A stretch of 64,000 nucleotides of DNA from Chlamydiota bacterium. GTDB taxonomy: Bacteria > Auribacterota > Tritonobacteria > UBA1439. The notes under the pieces are model-generated. The model worked only from the letters and a program-made list of their open reading frames with translations, had not been told where the DNA came from and did no database searches. The translations under genes were made by a program, and so were the position numbers. Below, in pieces: positions 34,521 through 42,854 of this stretch; position 1 is the first letter of the stretch; the number at the start of each line of letters is the position of its first letter. Location: NCBI GenBank assembly GCA_012729785.1, contig JAAYCL010000021.1:7876-71875 (forward strand), written 5' to 3'.

Positions 34521-34530
34521 GGCGGGCGGC

Positions 34531-37500
34531 TCACTCCGCCGGGACGGGCGCCGGTTCAGGCGCATCGCCGCGCGCCCCCCGCTCCCACGGCACGCCCGGC
34601 AATCCCCAGCCCGACCCCTCGTCTGAACGGATCGTTGCCGATGCCGCGTCGGACCTGTCGCTGACGAGCCCCGCAGCGTCGATCGCGGAGACGCGGTAGG
34701 TGCAGGAGGTTCCCGCCGCCGCGGTGCGGTCCTCGAACGAGGTGCCGGAGACCCTGCCCACCTTCTCCTCTCCGGCGAGCGGGTTCCACCCGCTCCTGCG
34801 GTAGATCTCGTAGCCGGCGATGTCGGGTTCCGGGCTGGGGGTCCAGGAGAGCGCGATCAGGTCGCCGCGGGCCTCGGCGTTGAGGTTCACGGGAGCGGAC
34901 GGCCGCGGCTTCGTCGCCGCCTCGACCTGCTCAGAGGGGGGGCTGACCAGCCCCTCCACGTCGACCGCGCAAACCTCGTACCGGTAGGGTACGCCGTCTT
35001 CCAGGCCGCTGTCGGTGTAGCCGGGTGTTCGAACCTCTCCCGCAACCGAGGACGCCCCGCGGCGGAGGCGGCGGACCGTGTAACGCGCGATGTCGGGTTC
35101 GGGGTTGGGGGCCCATACGAGCCGAACGCTCCGAGGGAGCCCCGACTCGGCCTTCAGGCCCTGCGGCCTGGAGGGGAGGGGCCTCGTGGCGGCGGAAACG
35201 GTCTCCGAGAAGCCGCTCAGAAGCCCGTCCCGGTCGACTGCGCGGACCCGGTAGAAGCGGACGGTCCTGTCCCCGAGGCCCGCGTGAACGAATGAGGGCG
35301 GGGCGGTTTCGGCGATCTGCCTGAACGGTCCATCCCCGCTCTCCGAGACGAAGACGCGGTAGGCGGCGATGTCGGCCTCGGGATTGCGGTCCCAGACGAG
35401 CGGCACGCGGCGCGCCCTGCCCCCCTCGGCCGCGAGGCCCCGCGGCGCGGACGGGGCGCGCTTGGTGACCGCCTTCACGGGCGCGGTCATGGCGCTCGAG
35501 AGCTTGTCGGCGTCGATTGCCTCGATCGTGTAGTAGTAGGCGGTGTCGTCCTCCAGCCCGGTGTCGGTGTGGGAGGGACCCGTGAGCCATCCCGGTTTCA
35601 CGCTGGCGATCTCCCGGTAGGGGCCCGACTCCGAGCCGCTGCGGTGGATGCGGTACTCCCGGATATCCTTCTCCTTCGGCGGGCCCCACTCGAGCCGCAC
35701 CCTGCGTGCGAGCCCCCCCTGGGCGCAGAACCCCGCCGGCGGCGAGGGGGGCGGCTTCGCGCCGGCGGCGAATTCGACCGACGGCTCGCTTTCGAGCCCG
35801 TTGCGGTACCGCTTGACGACCCGGTAGTAGCGCGTCTCCCCGTTCGCGAGCCCCTTCTCAAAGAAGCCGGGCGTGCGGCTTTCGCCCGCCCGCACGTACT
35901 CCCCGCCGGGCGAGGCGGCGCGGTAGATCGCGTAGCCGACGACGCCCTCCTCTTCCTCCGCCCACGAGAAGGAGCTGGCCCCGACCGCGGTCTGCCGCCG
36001 CACGCGGAGCTCGCCGATCGCCGGCCTGCCGCGGGTGCGGACGGGGGCGGCGGCGCACGGCGGCGATTCCCTCCCGTCCGTGTCGACGGCCGTCAGTCGA
36101 TAGAAGAGGGCGGCGCCGTCGGCGAGGCCGCGGTCGATCCAGTCCGTCTTCTCCGTCTCTCCGACGACGGCGTACGGCCCCCCCTCTGCCTCGGCGCGGT
36201 GGATGCGGTACCCTTTGAGGTCGGGTTCGGCGTTGGGACGCCAAGAGAGCGACGCCTCGCGCACGCCGCCGGTGGTCGCGAGGCCGGCCGGGGGCGCCGG
36301 CGCGTGGAATTGGATGAGGTAGGCGCCCTCGATCCTGCGCACCTCCCGCTCGACCGCCTCCCGGAGGCGGGCCTCCGCGACGACCTTGAGGGCGTCGGGG
36401 AGGATCACCTTCCCCGTCTCGACGTCGAGCAGCCTCAGATCGACCTCGATGGCGCCCCCGAAGAAGGAGACCCCGCCCGCGAGGGCGACGTCGACCCCGA
36501 GCACCCTCCCCAGCTTCTTGGTCGTCTCCTCGTCCACCGCGCCGGACTGGCCGAAGTAGAGCTCGTCGAGGAGCTTCCGGATCTGCTTTCGCTCCACCAC
36601 CTCGAAGTTGGGCCTCCGGGCGAAGGCGGTGATGAACATCTCGGAGATCGTCTCGCCGTAGCCGCGTTCCCTCGCCGGGGGGTTGTTGTTCTTGAAGTCG
36701 AAGACCGCGATCCGGAGCGGCTTCTCGAGGCGGGCGACCGGGGCCTCCTCGACCCTCGGGACGGCGAGGGAGAAGATCTGCACGCGGCGGTTGCCGCGAT
36801 CCGCCACGCAGACGAGGCCGTTGGGGCCGGTCCCGACGCCCTGCGGTTCCCTGAACTGTCCGCGCCCCTTCCCTCGCCCCCCGACGGCGGCGAGGAAGCG
36901 GCCCTGGGGGTCGAAGAACTGGACCGCGTTGTTCTTCTCGTCCGAGACGCAGACGATCCCCATCGCCCCCACGGCGATCCCGGACGGTTTCTCGAATCTC
37001 CCGGGCCCTTTGCCGCGCCCGCCGAAACTGAACAGGTAGGCCTGCTGGGGGGTGTAGGCGTGCACGGCGCGCGTCCCCGAGTCGAGGACGTAGATGAGGC
37101 CGTCGACTCCGACGGCGACATCCTCGATGCGCGTGAACCGGGGCCAGGCGACGAATCGGATGGGGCCGCTCGTGCGCGAGATGTCGATCTTGTCGACGGC
37201 CTTGGGGCCCGAGACGATCTGCCCGATGAACGTCCCGTCGGCGTCGAATCTCTGCACGCGGTTGTTGCCCCGATCGGCCGCGTAGACCCTCCCGGCGTCG
37301 TCGACGGCGACCCCGACGGGGTCGCGGAAGCGGCCCGGGGCGCTCCCCTTGCCGCCTATCTTCGCCGCGAGGGTGCCGGTTTGGTCGTGGATGCAGATCG
37401 AACGGTTCCGTGAGTCCGAGATGTAGAGGCGCCCCGCCCTGTCCGTCGCCACCGCCGAGGGGCGGGGGAAGGTGCTGCTCCAGAACCGTTTCTCCCCGAT

Positions 37501-37761
37501 GGAGAGGATCGGTCTCCCTTCGGCGTCGAACAGATATGCCTTGTGCGTGGATGCGTCGAGGACACAGATATTCCCGGCGGCGTCCGCCGCGGCGTCCACG
37601 AGCGATTTCCACGCCGGGTCGGAGAGCTCGCGCTGGTAGACCACCCCCCGGAGCGTCACCGGGTAGGCGGGCGGGCCGGGGAGGAGATGGAACTGCGGCG
37701 TGGAGCATCCTGCGGCGAGGAGGGCGATACCGACACCGGCGCCGAGAAGTCGGTTTTTCAT
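34531..37761 (-). CDS. large lipoprotein: NHL propeller, CsgG-like domain, six FN3 domains
   Basis: The 1,076-residue protein has a lipobox (LLAAGC). Residues ~40-335 form an NHL-type beta-propeller with repeats such as PVGVAVDDAGRVYAADRGNNRVQRF. Residues ~350-480 are CsgG/FlgO-like (IAVFDFKNNN, then SEMFITAFARRPNFEVVERKQ and LGVDVALAGGVS). Six fibronectin type III domains follow (~490-1050) with repeated EPDIxxYxVxR cores. The first ATG (37773) lies inside the -10 box, so ATG 37761, at the predicted transcription start, is preferred. Its function is unknown; it is probably a surface or periplasmic assembly platform. It converges on the GT-C gene. Confidence 0.85.
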   Translation of the reverse strand: MKNRLLGAGVGIALLAAGCSTPQFHLLPGPPAYPVTLRGVVYQRELSDPAWKSLVDAAADAAGNICVLDASTHKAYLFDAEGRPILSIGEKRFWSSTFPRPSAVATDRAGRLYISDSRNRSICIHDQTGTLAAKIGGKGSAPGRFRDPVGVAVDDAGRVYAADRGNNRVQRFDADGTFIGQIVSGPKAVDKIDISRTSGPIRFVAWPRFTRIEDVAVGVDGLIYVLDSGTRAVHAYTPQQAYLFSFGGRGKGPGRFEKPSGIAVGAMGIVCVSDEKNNAVQFFDPQGRFLAAVGGRGKGRGQFREPQGVGTGPNGLVCVADRGNRRVQIFSLAVPRVEEAPVARLEKPLRIAVFDFKNNNPPARERGYGETISEMFITAFARRPNFEVVERKQIRKLLDELYFGQSGAVDEETTKKLGRVLGVDVALAGGVSFFGGAIEVDLRLLDVETGKVILPDALKVVAEARLREAVEREVRRIEGAYLIQFHAPAPPAGLATTGGVREASLSWRPNAEPDLKGYRIHRAEAEGGPYAVVGETEKTDWIDRGLADGAALFYRLTAVDTDGRESPPCAAAPVRTRGRPAIGELRVRRQTAVGASSFSWAEEEEGVVGYAIYRAASPGGEYVRAGESRTPGFFEKGLANGETRYYRVVKRYRNGLESEPSVEFAAGAKPPPSPPAGFCAQGGLARRVRLEWGPPKEKDIREYRIHRSGSESGPYREIASVKPGWLTGPSHTDTGLEDDTAYYYTIEAIDADKLSSAMTAPVKAVTKRAPSAPRGLAAEGGRARRVPLVWDRNPEADIAAYRVFVSESGDGPFRQIAETAPPSFVHAGLGDRTVRFYRVRAVDRDGLLSGFSETVSAATRPLPSRPQGLKAESGLPRSVRLVWAPNPEPDIARYTVRRLRRGASSVAGEVRTPGYTDSGLEDGVPYRYEVCAVDVEGLVSPPSEQVEAATKPRPSAPVNLNAEARGDLIALSWTPSPEPDIAGYEIYRRSGWNPLAGEEKVGRVSGTSFEDRTAAAGTSCTYRVSAIDAAGLVSDRSDAASATIRSDEGSGWGLPGVPWERGARGDAPEPAPVPAE

Positions 37762-37768
37762 CCGCACA

Positions 37769-37798
37769 AGCATACACCGTCGGAACAGGGCCGGTCAA
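37769..37798 (-). promoter_or_regulatory. promoter of the NHL-CsgG-FN3 gene, predicted leaderless
   Basis: On the minus strand, TTGACC (37798-37793) and TATGCT (37774-37769) are 18 bp apart. The start falls at about 37762, so ATG 37761 would be at the very 5' end of the mRNA. Confidence 0.55.
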
Positions 37799-37900
37799 TT
37801 CCGTTGTCGAAACGCCGTCGAAGCGGCGGGGCGCGGGAGGAGGCGCACGCGGGGCCGCTGCACACGGGCCGGGATGCCCCCGCCGCGGCGCTCCTCCGTC

Positions 37901-37930
37901 TTGCGGCGGCGCCGGGCGGTGTGCTATCAT
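37901..37930 (+). promoter_or_regulatory. thrS promoter
   Basis: TTGCGG (37901-37906) and TATCAT (37925-37930) are 18 bp apart. The leader would be about 42 nt. That is too short for a T-box, and none is seen. Confidence 0.55.
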
Positions 37931-37978
37931 CCGTCCGCCCCGGAGCAGGTCGCACCGTACGGGGAAAGGAGTCATGCA

Positions 37979-39730
37979 ATGGACGCACCAGTAGATCTGT
38001 CGACCGAGCAGGGGCTGGAGACCTACCGCCACTCGGCCTCGCACCTGATGGCGCATGCGGTGAAGCGTCTCTTCCCGCAGGCCCGCCTCGCCATCGGCCC
38101 TGCCATCGCCGACGGCTTCTATTACGACTTCGACCTCGACGCGCGCCTCACCCCGGAGGACCTCGAGAAGATCGAGGAGGAGATGCGGAGGATCGCCGCC
38201 GAGGACCACCCGTTCGTCCGGGAGGAGGTTGACCGGGCGGAGGCGATCGACCTGTTCAGGAAGGCGGGGGAGCGGTACAAGGTCGAGATACTCGAGGAAC
38301 TTCCCGAGGGGAAGGTGAGCCTCTACCGCAACGGGGAGTTCGCCGACCTGTGCCGGGGGCCGCACGTCGCCAGGACCGGACTCCTCAGGGCGTTCCGCCT
38401 CCTCAACGTCGCCGGCGCCTACTGGCGCGGGAACGAGAAGAACGCGATGCTCCAGCGGATCTACGGCACCGCGTGGGGGAGCGATGCGGAGCTCGAGGCG
38501 TATCTGTCGAGGCTCGAGGAGGCCAAGGCGCGCGATCACCGGCGCCTCGGCCGGGAGCTGGGCCTGTTCGACGTCTACGAGGAGGCGGGCGCGGGGCTCG
38601 TCTACTGGCACCCGCGCGGGACGGTGCTCCGACGCATCATCCGGAACTACTGGGAGGAGATGCACCTCGGGCGGGGGTACCAGCTCGTCACGATTCCGCA
38701 CATCGCCCACGCCCACCTCTGGAAAACCTCCGGGCACTTCGACTTCTACCGGGAGCATATGTACACGATGAAGGTGGAGGACGAGGAGTACGTCCTCAAG
38801 CCGATGAACTGCCCGGGGCATATCCTCATCTACAAGTCGGCGGTGCGGAGCTACCGCGACCTGCCGATCCGTTTCGCCGAGATGGGGACGGTCTACCGGC
38901 ACGAGCGCTCCGGCGTCCTCCACGGGATGCTCAGGGTGCGCGGCTTCACGCAGGACGACGCCCACATATTCTGCACCCCCGAGCAGCTCCCCGGAGAGAT
39001 CCTCTCGGTCCTCGACCTGGTGCTCGAGGTGCTGCGGAAGTTCGGCTTCGCGGGGTTCGAGATCGATCTGAGCGTCCGCGACCCGAACAGGCCGCAGGAC
39101 TACGCCGGCTCCCCGGAGTCGTGGGAGACGGCGGAGCGGGTGCTGGCCGACGCACTCAAGGCGCGGAACCTCGCCTACCGGCGGATCGAGGGGGAGGCGG
39201 TCTTCTACGGCCCCAAGATCGACATCAAGCTCCTCGACGCCCTCGGGCGGCGGTGGCAGTGCTCCACCATCCAGTTCGACTTCAACCTGCCCGGCCGGTT
39301 CAACGCCTGCTACGTCGGCAGGGACAACGCCAGGCACCACGTCGTGATGGTGCACCGGGCCCTCTTCGGGTCTCTCGAGCGGTTCGTCGGCGCGCTCATC
39401 GAGCAGTACAAGGGGGCGTTCCCGGTCTGGCTCGCGCCGGTCCAGACCGTCGTCATCCCGGTCTCCGAGAAGTTCCTCGACTACGCGGAGTCGGTGCGCG
39501 AAACGCTCGCCGCGGGAGGGATCCGGGCGGAGATTGACCGCCGCAACGAGAAGATGGGGTTGAAGATACGCGACGCGCAGCTCCAGAAGATCCCCTACAT
39601 GCTGATCGTCGGCGGGAGGGAGCGCGACGCCGGCGCGGTCGCCGTCCGTTCGCGCGAGGCGGGCGACCAGGGGACGATGCCGCTGGCCGGCTTCATCTCC
39701 AAGATCCACGCCGAGGCGAAGGAGGGATGA
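37979..39730 (+). CDS. thrS: threonyl-tRNA synthetase lacking the TGS domain
   Basis: This 583-residue class II synthetase starts directly at the editing domain (RHSASHLMAHAVKRLFP with its HxxxH, and LCRGPHV). The catalytic core follows (MNCPGHILIYKS with the zinc Cys, then TVYRHERSGVLHGMLRVRGFTQDDAHIF), and then the anticodon domain (VIPVSEKFLDYA). The usual ~60-residue N-terminal TGS domain is absent. The ATG at 37979 follows AAAGGAG, and upstream sequence in this frame is not TGS-like and crosses the promoter. It charges tRNA-Thr such as the one at 555-630. Confidence 0.96.
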   Translation: MDAPVDLSTEQGLETYRHSASHLMAHAVKRLFPQARLAIGPAIADGFYYDFDLDARLTPEDLEKIEEEMRRIAAEDHPFVREEVDRAEAIDLFRKAGERYKVEILEELPEGKVSLYRNGEFADLCRGPHVARTGLLRAFRLLNVAGAYWRGNEKNAMLQRIYGTAWGSDAELEAYLSRLEEAKARDHRRLGRELGLFDVYEEAGAGLVYWHPRGTVLRRIIRNYWEEMHLGRGYQLVTIPHIAHAHLWKTSGHFDFYREHMYTMKVEDEEYVLKPMNCPGHILIYKSAVRSYRDLPIRFAEMGTVYRHERSGVLHGMLRVRGFTQDDAHIFCTPEQLPGEILSVLDLVLEVLRKFGFAGFEIDLSVRDPNRPQDYAGSPESWETAERVLADALKARNLAYRRIEGEAVFYGPKIDIKLLDALGRRWQCSTIQFDFNLPGRFNACYVGRDNARHHVVMVHRALFGSLERFVGALIEQYKGAFPVWLAPVQTVVIPVSEKFLDYAESVRETLAAGGIRAEIDRRNEKMGLKIRDAQLQKIPYMLIVGGRERDAGAVAVRSREAGDQGTMPLAGFISKIHAEAKEG

Positions 39731-39770
39731 CCGGCGGTCCCGGTTCCCCTCGCCCCGAAGCGCCCGGCCC

Positions 39771-40187
39771 TCAGCCGATCGCCTTCCCCGTGGAGCTCAT
39801 CGACAGACACGCGTGCTTTACGCCGCGGCTCGCCCGCAGCAGGTCCGCGAGGCGCGTGATCTCCTTCGGGTTCCCGCGCGCGACGATCACCTCGATGCAG
39901 GTGTCGTGGTCCAGGTGGATGTGCTGCGATGAGAGGACGCGCGTGTAGTGTCGGTGCTGGAGCTCGATCAGGCGCTTGGAGAGCTCGCGCTGCCGGTGGT
40001 CGTAGAGCAGGCTGATGACCCCGATCACCTCGTCCCCCTCCGCCCATTCGTCCTCCACGAGGCACGCCCGCACCAGATCGGCGATCGCCTTCGAGCGGTT
40101 GGTGTGCCCCGTCTTCCGCGCGCGGCGGTCGAACCGCGCGAGCAACTCCCTCTCGAGCGAGACCCCGAAGCGGATAAGCCTGTCCAT
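39771..40187 (-). CDS. nikR: nickel-responsive regulator NikR
   Basis: The 138-residue protein has an N-terminal ribbon-helix-helix domain (1-45: RFGVSLERELLARFD) and a C-terminal ACT-like metal domain. The nickel ligands match E. coli NikR: His78, His89, His91 and Cys97 in QHIHLDHDTC. NikR represses nickel uptake genes when nickel is bound. ATG 40187 is chosen for the strong GGAGGGGGT upstream. No nickel transporter, hydrogenase or urease gene is in this window, so its targets must lie elsewhere. It converges on thrS. Confidence 0.93.
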   Translation of the reverse strand: MDRLIRFGVSLERELLARFDRRARKTGHTNRSKAIADLVRACLVEDEWAEGDEVIGVISLLYDHRQRELSKRLIELQHRHYTRVLSSQHIHLDHDTCIEVIVARGNPKEITRLADLLRASRGVKHACLSMSSTGKAIG

Positions 40188-40280
40188 CCCGCACCCCCTC
40201 CTTGTGCGCCGTGGCACCAGTATAGCACCGCCCCCGCGGACAGGTACACCCCCCCGCCCGGAGCGGCGGGAAATTTTGCC

Positions 40281-40310
40281 TTGTGCGGCGCGCCGCGTGA
40301 TTGCTATACT
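40281..40310 (+). promoter_or_regulatory. promoter of infC-rpmI-rplT
   Basis: TTGTGC (40281-40286) and TATACT (40305-40310) are 18 bp apart. This gives a leader of about 120 nt before infC, enough for regulatory folding. Confidence 0.6.
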
Positions 40311-40435
40311 ACGCCCCGTAGCCTCCGCGGTGCGCCCGACGCGCGCCGCGGGGCAGGGGTGAGGTTCGTTGATGCAGGGTCCCGGCCGGCAGACGCCGGC
40401 GCGGGCCGGGCGCGGCGCACGGGGAGGTGATACGC

Positions 40436-41059
40436 ATTCGGTCTCTCATACGGGTCAACAATCAGATCAGGGCCAGGGCGGTGCGCACCATCGACAAGGA
40501 CGGCAAGCAGGCGGGGATCATGACCGCCGAGCAGGCCCTTGCGCTTGCGCGGTCGTGCAAGCTCGACCTCGTGGAGGTGGCGCCGAACCTCGACCCGCCC
40601 GTCTGCAGGATAATGGATTTCGGGAAGTACCAGTACCAGCAGATGAAGAAGAGCCGCGTCGCCAAGAAGAAGTCCATGGGCGGCAAGCTCAAGGAGATCA
40701 AGCTCAGGCCCCGCATCGAGGCGCACGACTACCAGGTGAAGCTCCGGCACGCCCGGGACTTCCTCGAGAAGGGGTGCAAGCTCAGGTTCCGGCTGGTCTA
40801 CCGCGGAAGGGAACTCGCCCACATGGAGATGGGCATCAACCTGCTCAAGCGGATCGAGGAGGACGTGAAGGACCTCGGGCAGGTGGAGATGTATCCCAAG
40901 ACCTTCGGCAGAAACGTGATCATGATGTTCGCGCCGCGTCCCGGGGCCTCGAAGCCCCGGCCCGCGGACGGGCAGAAAAAGGACGGCGGCGATGCCAAGG
41001 CTGAAAACGAACCGCTCGGCGGCCAAGCGGTTCAGCAAGACGGCGCGCGGCAGGTTTAA
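40436..41059 (+). CDS. infC: translation initiation factor IF-3, probable ATT start
   Basis: The protein has about 207 residues, with the N-domain (RVNNQIRARAVR), the linker, and the C-domain (EIKLRPRIEAHDYQVKLRHARDFLEKGCKLRF). IF-3 checks the start codon and keeps the 30S subunit free. GGGGAGGTGA (40421-40430) lies 5 nt before ATT 40436, in frame with the conserved N-terminus. The in-frame GTG 40427 is inside that ribosome site. An AUU start is the known device for IF-3 autoregulation in E. coli, so it is the best choice. The C-terminal tail runs 68 bp into rpmI. Confidence 0.95.
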   Translation: MRSLIRVNNQIRARAVRTIDKDGKQAGIMTAEQALALARSCKLDLVEVAPNLDPPVCRIMDFGKYQYQQMKKSRVAKKKSMGGKLKEIKLRPRIEAHDYQVKLRHARDFLEKGCKLRFRLVYRGRELAHMEMGINLLKRIEEDVKDLGQVEMYPKTFGRNVIMMFAPRPGASKPRPADGQKKDGGDAKAENEPLGGQAVQQDGARQV

Positions 41060-41189
41060 GAAGAAGCTCGCCTGCACGAGCCATATCATGACGAAGAAGA
41101 GCCGCAATCGAAAAAGAAAACTCCGGGGGACCAGCGTTGTCAGCCCCGTGGAGCAATCGATGCTCAGGAAGGTTTTGCCGTACGCCTGA
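40992..41189 (+). CDS. rpmI: 50S ribosomal protein bL35
   Basis: This 65-residue basic protein begins MPRLKTNRSAAKRFSKTARG and contains HIMTKKSRNRKRKLRG, the bL35 hallmarks. ATG 40992 follows AAAGGAC at normal spacing, and both lie inside the end of infC. The overlap of 68 bp is unusually long and should couple the two genes. bL35 binds 23S rRNA near the central protuberance. Confidence 0.96.
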   Translation: MPRLKTNRSAAKRFSKTARGRFKKKLACTSHIMTKKSRNRKRKLRGTSVVSPVEQSMLRKVLPYA

Positions 41190-41211
41190 GATGGTGTGAG
41201 AGGAGGGTCAC

Positions 41212-41571
41212 GTGGTCAAGGCCAGCAACGCCCCCGCTTCCAGGAAGAGGAGGAGGAGGGTCCTCAAGCGCGCGAAAGGGTACCGGAGCGCGCGCGGGAG
41301 CCTCATCCGTCTCGCGACGGAAGCCGTCGAGCGGGGGCTCGCATACGCATACAGGGACCGCAAGGCGCGGAAGCGCGATTTCCGCGGGCTCTGGATCACC
41401 CGGATAGGGGCGGCCTGCAAGGCCGAGGGGCTTTCCTATTCGCGGTTCATCGCCGGGCTCAAGAAGGCCCGGGTCGCGCTCGACAGGAAGGTCCTGGCGG
41501 ACCTCGCGGTGCGCGACAAAGACGTCTTCGTGGAACTGGTGAAGGTCGCCCGGGGAGCGGCGGCCGAATAA
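41212..41571 (+). CDS. rplT: 50S ribosomal protein bL20
   Basis: The 119-residue protein has the long basic N-terminal helix ([20 protein letters not shown]) and the conserved [17 protein letters not shown] and C-terminal globular part. It is needed early in 50S assembly, and in several bacteria it represses the infC-rpmI-rplT operon. It starts at GTG 41212 behind AGGAGGG, 22 bp after rpmI. Confidence 0.97.
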   Translation: MVKASNAPASRKRRRRVLKRAKGYRSARGSLIRLATEAVERGLAYAYRDRKARKRDFRGLWITRIGAACKAEGLSYSRFIAGLKKARVALDRKVLADLAVRDKDVFVELVKVARGAAAE

Positions 41572-41612
41572 GGCGGGAGAGCGGCGCAGAGAGACCATCG
41601 ACGAGGGAGCGC

Positions 41613-41690
41613 ATGCGATTCGTTTACCATACAGACCGGAACACCGGACGCGCGGCCGAAGAGACCACCGGCGGCGCGTTTCCCGGGTAG
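41613..41690 (+). CDS. possible 25-residue leader peptide before pheS
   Basis: A 25-codon frame ([12 protein letters not shown]...) starts at ATG 41613 with GAGGGAG at good spacing and stops at 41690, 85 bp before pheS. It has only two Phe codons, fewer than the E. coli pheM leader, and I see no clear terminator/antiterminator pair. It may be a minor ORF or chance. Confidence 0.25.
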   Translation: MRFVYHTDRNTGRAAEETTGGAFPG

Positions 41691-41775
41691 CGGCGCGCCG
41701 GTCTGCCGCGCACGTTCCGCCCCCGCCGTTCCTCTCCGCCCGCGTACCCCGCGTCACAGGGGTGTTCGGCTCCGG

Positions 41776-42795
41776 ATGAAAGACAGGATCGAAGCCCTCC
41801 GCGGAGAAGCCGTCCGTCTCATCGCCGCGTGCCCGTCGCGCGACGCCCTCGATGCGCTGCGGGTCAGATTCCTCGGGCGGAAGGGCGCCGTCACCGCGAT
41901 GCTGCGGGGGCTCAAGGATCTGCCCCCCGGCGAGCGGCCCGCCGCCGGCCAGGCGGTCAACGGCCTCAGGGATTCGATCGCCGCCCTCCTCGACGAACGC
42001 CTCGCGGGGCTCCGCGGGCGCGAGGAGGAGGCCGGCTTCAGGCGCGAAACAATCGACGTCACCCTTCCCGGCGTTCCGGTGCGCGTCGGCGCGCGCCACC
42101 CGATCCCCCGCGTCATGGAGCGGATCACGGGGATATTCGCGGGCTTGGGCTTCGACGTCGAGGAGGGCCCCGAGGTCGAGACCGACCGGTATAACTTCGC
42201 GGCGCTGAACTTCCCCGCGGACCACCCCGCGCGGGACATGCAGGCGACCCTCTACGTCGACGACTCCCTGCTGCTGCGCACCCACACCTCCCCCGTCCAG
42301 GTGCGGGTGATGGAACGCCGGAAGCCGCCGCTCCGGTGCATCATGCCCGGCCGCGTCTACCGCTGCGACAGCGACGTCTCCCACTCCCCGATGTTCCACC
42401 AGGTCGAGGGGCTGGCGGTCGGGGAGGGGATCGGTTTCGGGGAGCTGAAGGGGCTGCTCGGCTTCTTCGTGCGGCAGATCTTCGGCCCCGACACGGCCCT
42501 CCGGTTCCGCCCGAGCTTCTTCCCGTTCACCGAGCCGAGCGCGGAGATCGACATCTCCTGCGTCATCTGCGCCGGGCGGGGGTGCCGCGTCTGCAAAGGC
42601 TCCGGCTGGATCGAGATACTCGGCGCCGGGATGGTCCACCCGGCGGTCTTCGAGGCGGTCGGCTACGACCCGGAGCGGTACAGCGGCTATGCGTTCGGGA
42701 TGGGGGTCGAGCGGGTCGCGATGCTCATCTACGGGATCGACGACATACGGCTTTTCTTCGAGAACGACGCGAGGTTCCTGGAGCAGTTCAGGTAA
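41776..42795 (+). CDS. pheS: phenylalanyl-tRNA synthetase alpha subunit
   Basis: The 339-residue class II catalytic subunit has an N-terminal coiled-coil arm (~1-90), motif 2 ([20 protein letters not shown]), the [15 protein letters not shown] segment and motif 3 ([10 protein letters not shown]). It also has the cysteine cluster [13 protein letters not shown], common in bacterial PheS. With PheT it forms the alpha2-beta2 enzyme that charges tRNA-Phe. pheT follows after 59 bp. Confidence 0.97.
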   Translation: MKDRIEALRGEAVRLIAACPSRDALDALRVRFLGRKGAVTAMLRGLKDLPPGERPAAGQAVNGLRDSIAALLDERLAGLRGREEEAGFRRETIDVTLPGVPVRVGARHPIPRVMERITGIFAGLGFDVEEGPEVETDRYNFAALNFPADHPARDMQATLYVDDSLLLRTHTSPVQVRVMERRKPPLRCIMPGRVYRCDSDVSHSPMFHQVEGLAVGEGIGFGELKGLLGFFVRQIFGPDTALRFRPSFFPFTEPSAEIDISCVICAGRGCRVCKGSGWIEILGAGMVHPAVFEAVGYDPERYSGYAFGMGVERVAMLIYGIDDIRLFFENDARFLEQFR

Positions 42796-42854
42796 GGCGG
42801 CGCGGGGATCGCGGGAGGGCGGAAACCGGGGGAGGGTGACCCGGCGGCGACGAG

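Noticed and set aside
37762-37773. Upstream ATG (37773) as the start of the NHL-CsgG-FN3 protein
   Set aside because: It lies within the predicted -10 box and lacks a ribosome site, so it would not be transcribed from that promoter.
37931-37978. T-box riboswitch before thrS
   Set aside because: The predicted leader is about 42 nt, far too short, and no T-box sequence or specifier loop is seen.
35858-39709. A minus-strand frame of about 1,283 codons over thrS
   Set aside because: It is a shadow frame. thrS on the plus strand is a clear conserved gene, and the shadow has Arg/Pro/Gly-rich composition without domains. High GC content removes stop codons.
41572-41775. Phe attenuator before pheS
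   Set aside because: The only short frame has two Phe codons, and no convincing alternative hairpins with a T tract are present, so I list only a weak leader ORF.
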